From Lachnospiraceae bacterium (GTDB taxonomy: Bacteria > Bacillota > Clostridia > Lachnospirales > Lachnospiraceae): a DNA stretch of 64,000 bases. The position numbers were made by a program, and so were the translations under genes. Every line of letters begins with the position of its first letter. Positions within the stretch are counted from its first letter, which is position 1. This document shows, in pieces, positions 34,238 to 41,814 of this stretch. The notes beneath the pieces were generated by a model. That model was not told the origin of the DNA. It did no database searches and saw nothing but the letters and a program-made list of their open reading frames with translations. The stretch spans positions 124,001 through 188,000 of the forward strand of contig JAAWRC010000001.1 of assembly GCA_022800815.1 (NCBI GenBank), read 5' to 3'.

Positions 34238-35656
34238 ATGTCCAACATTCTGCAGGTAACCAATCCGGTGAATGACAACGGCCGGAATGTGATAAATACA
34301 CAGACAAAGAACCTTACGGAGAGCCAGCAGCTCCAGAATCCCGTCGATCCGACCAGGGTGGTGCGGGCGGACGGGCAGACCGGAAACCGGACCGGCGACG
34401 CCATGAGCGAAGCGGCCAACATCGTTGTGGATTATGAAAGCAATTACGGCGCATTTATCAAACGTCTGGGAGAGGGGCAGGAACTGCCAAGGCTTCTGGA
34501 GCAGTTTTTCCAGGCGGAGAATGCCTCCGTGCTTTTTTCGGGGGACGAGGCGGCCGCCCCTCTTTTGGAACAGCTCTTTTCCGCCATGCAGATGAATTCG
34601 CCGGAAGAGCTTCTGGCTTTCTTACAGACACAGATGGAGCAGCAGGCCAAGTTTTCCGGACCCTTTTTTGACGGGCTGCGCAAGCTTCTCAGTGAAAACC
34701 GCAGCGATGCGGCCAGGGAGGCGGTGCTTTCATTTCTGCGCAGCTACAACAGCATGTCTTCCGGGGCGCATACTCTGAAGCAGATGAAGGCACTGACGGA
34801 GGATATCGGGCGGCTGATGCTCCGGCAGTTCAAGGGAGAGTATCAGGACATTCTGGATGACATGGACTGGGATGCCGCAGAAGGGCAGACGGGGTCCAAT
34901 GCCGCAGTTCTGAACCAGCGGTTGATTCCGTTTCTGGCCACGTATATTTCCAGGACCCATGACTATGGGCCGGTCCGCAGTGCGGTCATGCTTTTTATTT
35001 TCCATTCGGTTCAGTACGAGGAGGGAAATCAGGACAGGCTGATGCAGCTTTTTGACAGGCTGATGCGCATCCGCGGGTTTGATCAGGTTTTTGACAAAGA
35101 AGAGGCTTATGGCGAGCTGGGACGTCTTTTGTCCGGAGGCGAAAAGACGGAGGACAGCTTTGCGGACGTCTTCTCCAAACTGGTGGGGAGGGGGGCGGAT
35201 GGGGCTGCCGGGCTTGAAAACATCCAGCAATTTTACAATATCATGAACGGGATGCTGGTCAACGAGAGCGTCTATCTGCCGCTGGTGCATCTTTTGCTTC
35301 CTTTCCGGTTCGGGGAGGAACAGGTCATGTCGGAGATGTGGGTGGACCCGGATTCCGAGGGGGAGGGCGCCGAAGGGCGCCGAATCAAGATGCTCCTCAA
35401 GTTCGACATCCGAAGTCTGGGGCGTTTTGACTTGGTGCTCGTGATGGAAAACCGCCAGGTGGGGATGCAGCTTTACGTCCCTCCGGTTCTCAAGGAGCGG
35501 GCGGAGCATATCAGCCGTGACGTGACGGGCATTTTCAGAAAGAGCGGTTTCAGGGTGGAGCAGCTTTTGGTGCGTGAAAAAAAGAGCGACCTGAAGGTGA
35601 TGGACGTGTTTCCGGAAATCCGGGAAAAAGAGAGGACGATCAATGTCAGAATTTGA
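34238..35656 (+). CDS. FliK-like protein preceding FlhX
   Basis: A 472-residue protein without a signal peptide or membrane helix. The C-terminal part (about 370-465: IKMLLKFDIRSLGRFDLVLVMENRQVGMQLYVPP...VTGIFRKSGFRVEQLLV) has the arrangement of a FliK/Flg_hook domain (D-x-x-S/x-L-G-x-x-x-L-x-L), while the long N-terminal part is helical and lacks the Pro-rich ruler of the fliK at 2261. The paired downstream gene encodes a free-standing FlhB C-terminal domain, and the two genes overlap by 14 bp. B. subtilis has a similar pair (ylqG-ylqH). A second specificity-switch pair is a reasonable inference. Confidence 0.75.
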   Translation: MSNILQVTNPVNDNGRNVINTQTKNLTESQQLQNPVDPTRVVRADGQTGNRTGDAMSEAANIVVDYESNYGAFIKRLGEGQELPRLLEQFFQAENASVLFSGDEAAAPLLEQLFSAMQMNSPEELLAFLQTQMEQQAKFSGPFFDGLRKLLSENRSDAAREAVLSFLRSYNSMSSGAHTLKQMKALTEDIGRLMLRQFKGEYQDILDDMDWDAAEGQTGSNAAVLNQRLIPFLATYISRTHDYGPVRSAVMLFIFHSVQYEEGNQDRLMQLFDRLMRIRGFDQVFDKEEAYGELGRLLSGGEKTEDSFADVFSKLVGRGADGAAGLENIQQFYNIMNGMLVNESVYLPLVHLLLPFRFGEEQVMSEMWVDPDSEGEGAEGRRIKMLLKFDIRSLGRFDLVLVMENRQVGMQLYVPPVLKERAEHISRDVTGIFRKSGFRVEQLLVREKKSDLKVMDVFPEIREKERTINVRI

Positions 35657-35972
35657 GGATTTGATGAAGAGAAAGGCTGTGGCCTTAAAATATGACCCTC
35701 AGAAAAACGGAGCCCCGGTGGTGGTGGCCTCCGGTATGGGATACCTTGCGGAGAGGATCACGGAGACGGCCATGGAGGCGGGAGTGCCGGTCTACGAGGA
35801 CGATTCCCTGGCGACCATATTGACACAGCTTAAACTGGGGGCTTCCATTCCGGTGGAGCTTTATCAGGCGATCGTGGATATCTATATCTATTTTCTTGGC
35901 TATGTGCCGGAAGGGGAAGAGACTGGCTCTGTCTTGGAGGAGGGTGTCTCGGAGGAGGAGGAAGTGGTTTAG
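35643..35972 (+). CDS. FlhB C-terminal-like protein FlhX
   Basis: This 109-residue protein corresponds to the cytoplasmic domain of FlhB without its membrane part: RKAVALKYDPQKNGAPVVVASGMGYLAERITETAMEAGVPVYEDDSLATILTQLKLGASIPVELYQAIVDIYIYFLGY matches the FlhB region after the NPTH cleavage site. The NPTH motif itself is absent, so it cannot autocleave and mimics the processed fragment. It ends in an acidic tail. Family members (FlhX/YlqH) can partly replace the FlhB C-terminal fragment. Confidence 0.92.
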   Translation: MSEFEDLMKRKAVALKYDPQKNGAPVVVASGMGYLAERITETAMEAGVPVYEDDSLATILTQLKLGASIPVELYQAIVDIYIYFLGYVPEGEETGSVLEEGVSEEEEVV

Positions 35973-35980
35973 AGGCGGCC

Positions 35981-36009
35981 TTGACCGCCGACGGCTTTTA
36001 CGTTATAAT
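35981..36009 (+). promoter_or_regulatory. Vegetative-type (sigma-A) promoter before the transglycosylase gene
   Basis: TTGACC at 35981-35986, a 17-bp spacer and TATAAT at 36004-36009 form a near-consensus sigma-A promoter, just after flhX and 68 bp before the next start. Confidence 0.85.
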
Positions 36010-36076
36010 GAGACAGGGACTCGCCATATATAATTATGAATGAACAGAAATGCGAGAGGAAAGGGAGCGATGCCAT

Positions 36077-37075
36077 ATGAGCACGATAACGTCCATTGAC
36101 CAGGTTCGCCCGTCATCCGGGCAGAATATTAATATAGAGTCGAACGTTGCGGGGAGTACGTCGCAGAGTTTTCGCACGGTTTTGGATCAGGAGGTCCTGA
36201 ACCAGGTGAAGAGCGACAGGATATCTTCCTCGGACCACGGCCAGTATGATGAAATTTTTGCACAGGCGTCGGCCTGTTACAATCTGCCGGTGGCTCTTCT
36301 GAAAGCCATCACGAAGGTGGAGTCGGATTTCAATCCCAATGACGTATCCTCGAAGGGAGCCAAGGGGCTGATGCAGCTCATGCCCAGCACGGCGGCGGAG
36401 GTGGGGGTGACGGACCCTTTCGACCCCTGGCAGAACATCATGGGGGCCACCAAGTACATCAGGAAGCAGCTGGACCGGTTCGGCGATCTGAGGACGGCCC
36501 TGGCGGCTTACAACACGGGACCCGGCAATGTGAAGAAATACGGGGGCGAGCCGGATTATTGCAAGCGGTACGTGGATAAGGTGCTCGCCTATATGGGCGA
36601 GGCGGAGGTGGATACCGGCAACGTGGGCGCCGCTTACGACGTGCTGGCGAATCAGGGCGGCCTTTATAATCAGGGCGGCTTTGGCAGCAGCTATTACAAT
36701 GCCCTCGGAAGCCTTGGCAGTTATGGACTTTACGGGATGTCCGGCCTTGCGGGGAATTCCTTCGCTCTGCTGGGAAGCCTTGGCAGTTATGGACTTTACG
36801 GGATGTCCGGCGGTTTGGGAAGCCTCGGGCTTTTGGGAAGTTTGGGAACCTCTTACGGGATGTCGGGAAGTTCGGGATACGGCCTGGGCCTGCTCTCGGG
36901 TGGTTCGGCTTATAATTCCATGTATGCGCTTTCGGGGCTCCTCGCCGCAGGCAGCAGTGGGGACGGGGACACGGTTACGCTGAGCAGGGAGGGATTTAAC
37001 AGTCTGATCGAATTGATGCGGATTCAGACGATGATGAGTACGGAGCAGACGGTGGGGGCCATGTCGCTTCTGTAA
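36077..37075 (+). CDS. Soluble lytic transglycosylase (SLT) with Gly/Ser/Leu/Tyr repeat tail
   Basis: The enzyme cleaves peptidoglycan glycan strands. Residues about 55-180 form the SLT goose-lysozyme-like domain: catalytic Glu82 in ITKVESDFNP, then SSKGAKGLMQLMPSTAAEVGV and LAAYNTGPGNVKKYGG. The C-terminal 150 residues are rich in Gly, Ser, Leu and Tyr, with an exact 39-bp DNA repeat (36707-36745 and 36773-36811) encoding LGSLGSYGLYGMSG twice. No signal peptide is seen; the N-terminal Ser/Gln-rich stretch resembles flagellar export substrates, so secretion through the flagellar apparatus is possible. ATG 36077 is chosen for its GAGGAAAGGGAG site. Confidence 0.85.
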   Translation: MSTITSIDQVRPSSGQNINIESNVAGSTSQSFRTVLDQEVLNQVKSDRISSSDHGQYDEIFAQASACYNLPVALLKAITKVESDFNPNDVSSKGAKGLMQLMPSTAAEVGVTDPFDPWQNIMGATKYIRKQLDRFGDLRTALAAYNTGPGNVKKYGGEPDYCKRYVDKVLAYMGEAEVDTGNVGAAYDVLANQGGLYNQGGFGSSYYNALGSLGSYGLYGMSGLAGNSFALLGSLGSYGLYGMSGGLGSLGLLGSLGTSYGMSGSSGYGLGLLSGGSAYNSMYALSGLLAAGSSGDGDTVTLSREGFNSLIELMRIQTMMSTEQTVGAMSLL

Positions 37076-37092
37076 AGGGGGAGTGTTGCTTT

Positions 37093-37707
37093 ATGGTGTT
37101 AAAGGACTGCAGCCGGTGTACGGTATATACGCCTCAGGGGAAACCGCTCAGCAGGGCGGAGGTCGTGCACACGAAGGATTACATAGCCCTTTATTTTGAA
37201 ATTTCGGGTCTGCAGGATGTCCGCATGCGCACGGTGGTGGATTTTTATGACGATCGGGTGGGGATGATCCGGGCGGTCTGCAGCCTGGTGGTTCGCCGGA
37301 ATCCGTCCTTCCCCGCAATGCCCAATCCCTGGATGGCGGATTGCGAGATCCTGGAGGTGAAGGACAGTCTGCAAAGGCAGCAGGACATCCGGGCGAGGGT
37401 GAAGATCGACACGGGCTTTCAGTCGGAGGGACATGGGGCATTTTACGGAGTGATTGAGAATATCAGTGCAGGCGGCTTTTACGTGAAGACGGCCATGCCT
37501 TTGGACCGAAATGAAAAAATCAGTTTTCAGTACAGCTTTCGCACGGCCATGCGGACTTTTCAGGCCAGGGTCATCCGCATGCAGCGGATTGGGGATGAAT
37601 ACGGATACGGCTGCCGCTTTGAGAATCTGAGCGAGAATGCGGAGGCGGTTATCCGTGAATACGTGTACAAAGTGTTAAAGGAACGGGAAAAGAGGAAACT
37701 GCAGTGA
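37093..37707 (+). CDS. PilZ-domain protein (c-di-GMP receptor family)
   Basis: A 204-residue cytoplasmic protein with an N-terminal YcgR-like beta domain (about 1-90) and a PilZ domain (about 93-195). The second c-di-GMP motif is intact (N123-x-S125-x2-G128). The first, RxxxR, is altered: R95-Q-Q-D-I-R100 has Gln at the usual first Arg position, though R95 and R102 are close. YcgR-type proteins act as flagellar brakes. It starts 17 bp after the transglycosylase and could be co-transcribed with it. Confidence 0.85.
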   Translation: MVLKDCSRCTVYTPQGKPLSRAEVVHTKDYIALYFEISGLQDVRMRTVVDFYDDRVGMIRAVCSLVVRRNPSFPAMPNPWMADCEILEVKDSLQRQQDIRARVKIDTGFQSEGHGAFYGVIENISAGGFYVKTAMPLDRNEKISFQYSFRTAMRTFQARVIRMQRIGDEYGYGCRFENLSENAEAVIREYVYKVLKEREKRKLQ

Positions 37708-37860
37708 GGGAGGATTCGGCCTTTACCGCAGCGGAGTTTGAGGCGTGTCTGAAGATTTTCGTGATTTTCAGATGCGCCTTGTCATGTGCAGGGGCTTGCG
37801 AGGAGTTGGTTTCGCCCTGGAGGGAGGCATTCATCCCGTCCGTCAGGAAGGAGACGCAAA

Positions 37861-38958
37861 TTGAAGATTAATCTGGTTATGATCGTAAAGAATGAGGAGA
37901 GAAGCCTGAAACGGTGCCTCCAGGCGGCCAGACCCCTGGTGGACGAGATGATCGTGGTGGACACGGGCTCCACGGACCGGACCGTGGAGCTGGCCAGGGA
38001 GGCGGGCGCCAGAGTATATGAGTTTGCCTGGGTGCAGGATTTTTCCGCCGCCCGCAATTATGCGCTGGAGCAGTCGGATGCGGACTGGAACCTGGTGCTG
38101 GATGCCGACGAGTATCTGAGACCGGTAAAGCGCAAGGTTCTGGCGGCAAGTCTCGCCAGGGGGGATGAGCGCCACGGGCGGGGGAAATGGATGGGGGCGA
38201 TTCTGCAGTTTGACGCTTATCGGGACGAAAAGGAGGGATCGTCCATCAGCGTGCACTCCGCACTGATGCCGCGGCTGCTGCCAAGGGGAGTGCGCTACCG
38301 TGGAATCATCCATGAGCAGCCGGATGCAAATTTTCCATGTGTTCAGATACCGCTTCAAACGGACCATGACGGATATCTATTGGAGGGAAAGAGCCGGCGG
38401 AATTTGGAATATTTGGAGAGGGCCATTGAACAGGAACCGGAAAATCCCTATTATTGGTATCAGATGGCGATTACTTTGCGGGATGTCGGGCGGCTGGAGG
38501 AAAGCCGGCCGTGGTTTTTCCGGCTCTGGAAGGAAGGAAAAAAGGAGGTTGGATACTGGACGGACGGAATTCTGCGCTATCTGTACACCCTGATGGACAT
38601 CGGGACGGCGGAGGGACTGGAAGAGGCGAAGGAAGTGATCGACGACACGGAACGGATGCTCGGAAAGCGGGCGGATTTCCGTTTTGTGTGCGGCCTCTTT
38701 TATACGAAGCTGGTGCTCTCCGACGTGGGGCGTTATATTGGATATCTGCCCCGGATCGAGGAGTGTTATCTGGAATGTCTCCGGATCGGAGAGCATCCGG
38801 AAATGGAGACGGTGGCCGGGACGGGCTCCTTTAAGGCGGCTTACAACCTGGGGCTGTGGTATGAGCTTTCCGGACAGCCTGAGAAAGCCCGCATTTATTA
38901 TCGGAAGGCGGCGAAAGAAGGGTACGGGCCTGCAAAGGAGCGGCTGAAGATGGTCTGA
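37861..38958 (+). CDS. Family 2 glycosyltransferase with C-terminal TPR-like helices
   Basis: A 365-residue protein. The N-terminal GT-A domain begins LKINLVMIVKNEERSLKRCLQAARPLVDEMIVVDTGSTDRT and carries the DxD metal site in VLDADEYL. The C-terminal half (about 200-360) is helical, with AYNLGLWYELSGQPEKARIYYRKAAKEGYGPAKERL, a TPR/Sel1-like repeat. TTG 37861, with AGGAAGGAG 7-8 bp upstream, is the best start; a longer upstream frame is not conserved-looking. It follows the PilZ gene by 150 bp. The acceptor is unknown; glycosylation of a surface component is likely. Confidence 0.88.
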   Translation: MKINLVMIVKNEERSLKRCLQAARPLVDEMIVVDTGSTDRTVELAREAGARVYEFAWVQDFSAARNYALEQSDADWNLVLDADEYLRPVKRKVLAASLARGDERHGRGKWMGAILQFDAYRDEKEGSSISVHSALMPRLLPRGVRYRGIIHEQPDANFPCVQIPLQTDHDGYLLEGKSRRNLEYLERAIEQEPENPYYWYQMAITLRDVGRLEESRPWFFRLWKEGKKEVGYWTDGILRYLYTLMDIGTAEGLEEAKEVIDDTERMLGKRADFRFVCGLFYTKLVLSDVGRYIGYLPRIEECYLECLRIGEHPEMETVAGTGSFKAAYNLGLWYELSGQPEKARIYYRKAAKEGYGPAKERLKMV

Positions 38959-38994
38959 GGCGGAATTTCCCCGCAAAAGCTTTGCGGAAAGTAC

Positions 38995-39023
38995 TTGCAT
39001 TCGGGCTTTTGCTGTGGTATAAT
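38995..39023 (+). promoter_or_regulatory. Sigma-A promoter of rpmE
   Basis: TTGCAT (38995-39000), 17 bp, TATAAT (39018-39023). The transcript would carry a leader of about 70 nt with a small GGCGGA/TCCGTC hairpin before rpmE. Confidence 0.88.
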
Positions 39024-39102
39024 GGTGATCGCTGTTTTATTATGAAGATAGGCGGATTTTGTCCGTCCAAGGATAGAACTTGCAGTGAGAGAGGTGAAAG
39101 AT

Positions 39103-39312
39103 ATGAGAGAGGGTATCCATCCTGAGTACCATCAGGCAAAGGTCGTGTGCAACTGTGGGAATGAGTTCGTGACAGGGTCCACCAAAGGGGACATTCACGT
39201 AGAGATCTGTTCCAAGTGCCATCCGTTCTACACGGGTCAGCAGAAGGCAGCATCTGCAAGAGGCCGTATTGAGAAGTTTAACCGCAAGTACGGGGTAAAC
39301 GCAGGGAAATAG
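39103..39312 (+). CDS. rpmE: 50S ribosomal protein L31 (zinc-ribbon type)
   Basis: L31 bridges the ribosomal subunits. The 69-residue protein begins [48 protein letters not shown], with the four-cysteine zinc ribbon (CxC and CxxC) of the C+ form. The earlier GTG at 39085 is discounted because GAGAGGTG lies correctly before ATG 39103. It is a single-gene unit, with its own promoter upstream and a terminator 18 bp after the stop codon. Confidence 0.98.
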   Translation: MREGIHPEYHQAKVVCNCGNEFVTGSTKGDIHVEICSKCHPFYTGQQKAASARGRIEKFNRKYGVNAGK

Positions 39313-39330
39313 GCATTGCACAGGGAATGA

Positions 39331-39369
39331 GGTTGAGATTTCGGCTATTGTGGAATCTCAACCTTTTTA
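39331..39369 (+). terminator. Intrinsic terminator of rpmE
   Basis: GGTTGAGATT (39331-39340) pairs with AATCTCAACC (39353-39362) as a 10-bp perfect stem, followed by TTTTTAT. Confidence 0.95.
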
Positions 39370-39374
39370 TGGAC

Positions 39375-39633
39375 AGTGGCGCCAGAAGAGATTGGCCGCA
39401 GGAGCGGCCGGCGCCCCGCACGGCGGGAGGGAAGAGCCTTCCCTCCCGATACGACCAGTGGCGCCAGAAGAGATTGGCCGCAGGAGCGGCCGGCGCCCCG
39501 CACGGCGGGAGGGAAGAGCCTTCCCTCCCGATACGACCAGTGGCGCCAGAGGAGATTGGCCGCAGGAGCGGCCGGCGCCCCGCACGGGCGGGAGGGAGGA
39601 AAACGCCCCTCCCGATATGACCAGGGGCGCCAC
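39375..39633. repeat. Three tandem 82-bp GC-rich structured repeats
   Basis: Units start at 39375, 39457 and 39539 (AGTGGCGCCAGAAGAG... or a one-base variant); the first two are identical over 82 bp, and the third diverges near its end and is 84 bp long. A partial GGGGCGCCACC closes the array. Each unit carries a GGCCGC-AGGA-GCGGCC hairpin between GGCGCC boxes and, in units 1 and 2, an 11-bp perfect hairpin (CGGGAGGGAAG / CTTCCCTCCCG). Because 82 is not divisible by 3, open frames through it change phase each unit and are unlikely to be coding. Confidence 0.95.
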
Positions 39634-39649
39634 CATTATTTTGAGGGAT

Positions 39650-39860
39650 AGGCGATTGCGAAACTCAAAAGCTTGTTGAATATTCTGTCAATATTTCCGG
39701 AAAAAGCCCTCTGCGCCGTGGAGGCAAGACCGGGGGAGACAGGAGGGATTCTTTCCCGAGTGGCTTCTGCGGCCTGGGCTTGCCGGAAAGCTTGGCGCTG
39801 CAGGCTTTGGACGGACATATTGGCAGAATATTCCCGCAATTTTATGTTTCGCAATTGCCT
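39650..39860. mobile_element. MITE-like palindromic element, copy 1
   Basis: This 211-bp sequence folds on itself: its left end AGGCGATTGCGAAAC matches the reverse complement of its right end GTTTCGCAATTGCCT, and inner blocks (GAATATTCTGTCAATAT versus the complement of ATATTGGCAGAATATTC) continue the pairing. A second copy is at 63288-63500. TTTGAGGG flanks both sides (39640-39647 and 39862-39869), a possible 8-bp target duplication. No transposase is encoded; a short open frame inside is probably non-coding. Confidence 0.8.
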
Positions 39861-39889
39861 ATTTGAGGGCGCATGAGAGGAGTTACCGG

Positions 39890-40903
39890 ATGAAGTCATC
39901 AGGGATCGGCGGCCAGGCGGTCATCGAGGGCGTCATGATGCAGAATCAGGACGTGTATGCCGTGGCGGTGAGAAAACCGGACGGGGAGATAGAGGTGGCG
40001 AAGGACACCTGGCAGACCTTTACAAAGAAGCATAAGGCATTCAACATTCCGTTTGTCAGGGGGATTTTTAATTTTATTGATTCTATGCGGCTGGGCATGA
40101 GGATCCTTACTTTTTCCGCCAGTTTCTATGAAGAGGAGGAAGAGGCGGGGGAGAGCGGGACAGGAGAGAGAAAGTCCGAGGGACGGGAGGCGGAGCATGC
40201 GGCGAGGGAAGGGAGCGGGGAGGGCCTGCTCATGGGCTTCGCCATGGTGCTGGCGGTGGTGCTGGCCCTTGGGATTTTCTTCGTGCTTCCCATGTTCCTG
40301 TCGAACCTGTTCCGGAGGTTCGTGGAATCCAGGGCCCTTATGGGACTTATTGAAGGGGTGATCCGCCTGGCGATCTTCGTGGGCTACGTGCTGTTGATTT
40401 CCCTTATGAAGGATATCCGCCGGGTGTTCATGTATCACGGGGCGGAACACAAATGCATCAACTGCGTGGAGCGCGGTCTGGATCTGACGGTGGAGAATGT
40501 GAGGAAGAGCTCCAAGCAGCACAAGCGCTGCGGCACCAGCTTTCTGCTTTTCGTGGTGTTCGTGAGTATCCTGTTTTCCATGGTCATCCAGGTGGAGAGC
40601 GTGTGGCTGAAAATTGCCCTGCGCATTCTGCTGATCCCGGTCATTGCCGGAATCTCCTATGAGATTTTAAAGCTTGCTGGGCGCAGCGACAATTGGCTCG
40701 TCAACTTGGTCAGCAAGCCGGGACTCCTTCTCCAGAGGCTGACCACCAGGGAGCCGGAGGATGACATGATCGAGGTGGCCATCCGCTCCGTGGAGGAGGT
40801 CTTCGACTGGAGAGCCTACGAGGCGGAGAATTTTGGAAAGAAGTTTTCAGAGAGCATGCAGGAGGAGGCCGGAGAGGCGTCCTCCGTCTCCGGTGAAGCG
40901 TGA
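39890..40903 (+). CDS. DUF1385 integral membrane protein (YqhQ-like)
   Basis: A 337-residue protein of the DUF1385 family. Its signature opening is SGIGGQAVIEGVMMQNQDVYAVAVRKPDGEI; the centre has EHKCINCVERG and SSKQHKRCGTSFLLFVVFVSI, with conserved Cys/His that could bind metal. Predicted membrane segments lie at about residues 110-135, 150-175, 215-235 and 240-260. A Glu/Ser/Gly-rich loop of about 30 residues precedes the first. ATG 39890 has GAGAGGAG upstream; an earlier TTG lies at the edge of the palindromic element. It precedes prmC-prfA, a common Firmicutes arrangement. Confidence 0.9.
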   Translation: MKSSGIGGQAVIEGVMMQNQDVYAVAVRKPDGEIEVAKDTWQTFTKKHKAFNIPFVRGIFNFIDSMRLGMRILTFSASFYEEEEEAGESGTGERKSEGREAEHAAREGSGEGLLMGFAMVLAVVLALGIFFVLPMFLSNLFRRFVESRALMGLIEGVIRLAIFVGYVLLISLMKDIRRVFMYHGAEHKCINCVERGLDLTVENVRKSSKQHKRCGTSFLLFVVFVSILFSMVIQVESVWLKIALRILLIPVIAGISYEILKLAGRSDNWLVNLVSKPGLLLQRLTTREPEDDMIEVAIRSVEEVFDWRAYEAENFGKKFSESMQEEAGEASSVSGEA

Positions 40904-41790
40904 TGACTTACCGGGAACTTCTTAAGGAAGGGGAGCGGAAGCTTTTTACGGCGGGAGTGGCGGAGTGGGAGCTGGATGCCTGGTACCTGTTCTCCCATTG
41001 TTTTTCCATGGACAGAGGAGCTTATTTTCTGCATATGGAGACGGCGCTTTCGGAGGAAGCGGAGGAAAAGGCGGCAGAGTTCGGATGCCTGACCGGAAAA
41101 AGGGCGGAGCGAATCCCCCTGCAGCAGATTTTGAAGAGCCAGGAGTTCATGGGGTTTTCCTTTTACGTCAATGAGCACGTGCTGATTCCCAGGCAGGACA
41201 CGGAGACTCTGGTGGAGACGGCGCTTGCGGGGGAGCGGGCACGGATGCGGGCCCTTCCGACGGGGAAAAAGCCGCAGACTTACCGGATTCTGGATTTATG
41301 CACCGGCTCCGGGTGCGTCGGCATCAGTCTGGCGAAGCTTTTGCCGTCGGCCAAAGTCACTCTCAGCGACATTTCCGAGGAGGCCCTCGAGGTGGCTGCG
41401 GAGAATGTCCGGCGGTTTGACCTGGGAGAGTCCTGCGAGATTGCAAGGTCAGACCTGTTCGAACGGTTTTCCGGGGAGCGGTTTGACTGCATCGTCTCCA
41501 ACCCGCCTTACGTTCCCAGCGGGGAGATTGGGAAGCTCATGCCGGAGGTGAGGGATCACGAGCCGGCGGCCGCCCTGGACGGGAGTCCGGACGGGCTGGA
41601 ATTTTATCGGAGGATCGGCGGGGAGGCGGCGGAGCATCTGACGCCGGGCGGAAGGCTTTATCTGGAGATCGGATGGGACCAGGGAGAGACGGTGCCGGAG
41701 CTTCTGCGGACGGCCGGTTTTCTTCATGTGGAAGTGCTGAAAGATCTGGCAGGAAACAACCGGGTCGTGAAAGCGGCGTGCCCGGAGTAA
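40903..41790 (+). CDS. prmC: Release factor glutamine methyltransferase PrmC
   Basis: PrmC methylates the Gln of the GGQ motif in release factors RF1 and RF2 using S-adenosylmethionine. The 295-residue protein has the helical N-terminal substrate domain (to about 85), LIPRQDTETLVE, the SAM-binding motif LDLCTGSGCVGISLAKLLP and the catalytic NPPY (CIVSNPPYVPSGEI). The ATG overlaps the stop codon of the DUF1385 gene (TGATG); a GTG at 40900 is an alternative. Its substrate gene prfA follows directly. Confidence 0.97.
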   Translation: MTYRELLKEGERKLFTAGVAEWELDAWYLFSHCFSMDRGAYFLHMETALSEEAEEKAAEFGCLTGKRAERIPLQQILKSQEFMGFSFYVNEHVLIPRQDTETLVETALAGERARMRALPTGKKPQTYRILDLCTGSGCVGISLAKLLPSAKVTLSDISEEALEVAAENVRRFDLGESCEIARSDLFERFSGERFDCIVSNPPYVPSGEIGKLMPEVRDHEPAAALDGSPDGLEFYRRIGGEAAEHLTPGGRLYLEIGWDQGETVPELLRTAGFLHVEVLKDLAGNNRVVKAACPE

Positions 41791-41814
41791 AAAAACAGAC
41801 AAGGAGGGGCGGCC

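Noticed and set aside
38971-38987. CCGCAAA/TTTGCGG hairpin after the glycosyltransferase gene
   Set aside because: The stem is short and is followed by AAAG rather than T, so it is not a good terminator.
39375-39633. CRISPR array
   Set aside because: The units are adjacent without unique spacers, and no cas genes are nearby.
39327-39679. Overlapping open frames through the 82-bp repeats, rich in Arg, Gly and Pro
   Set aside because: They appear in several frames because of the repeat structure, shift phase each unit and have no family resemblance or ribosome binding site.
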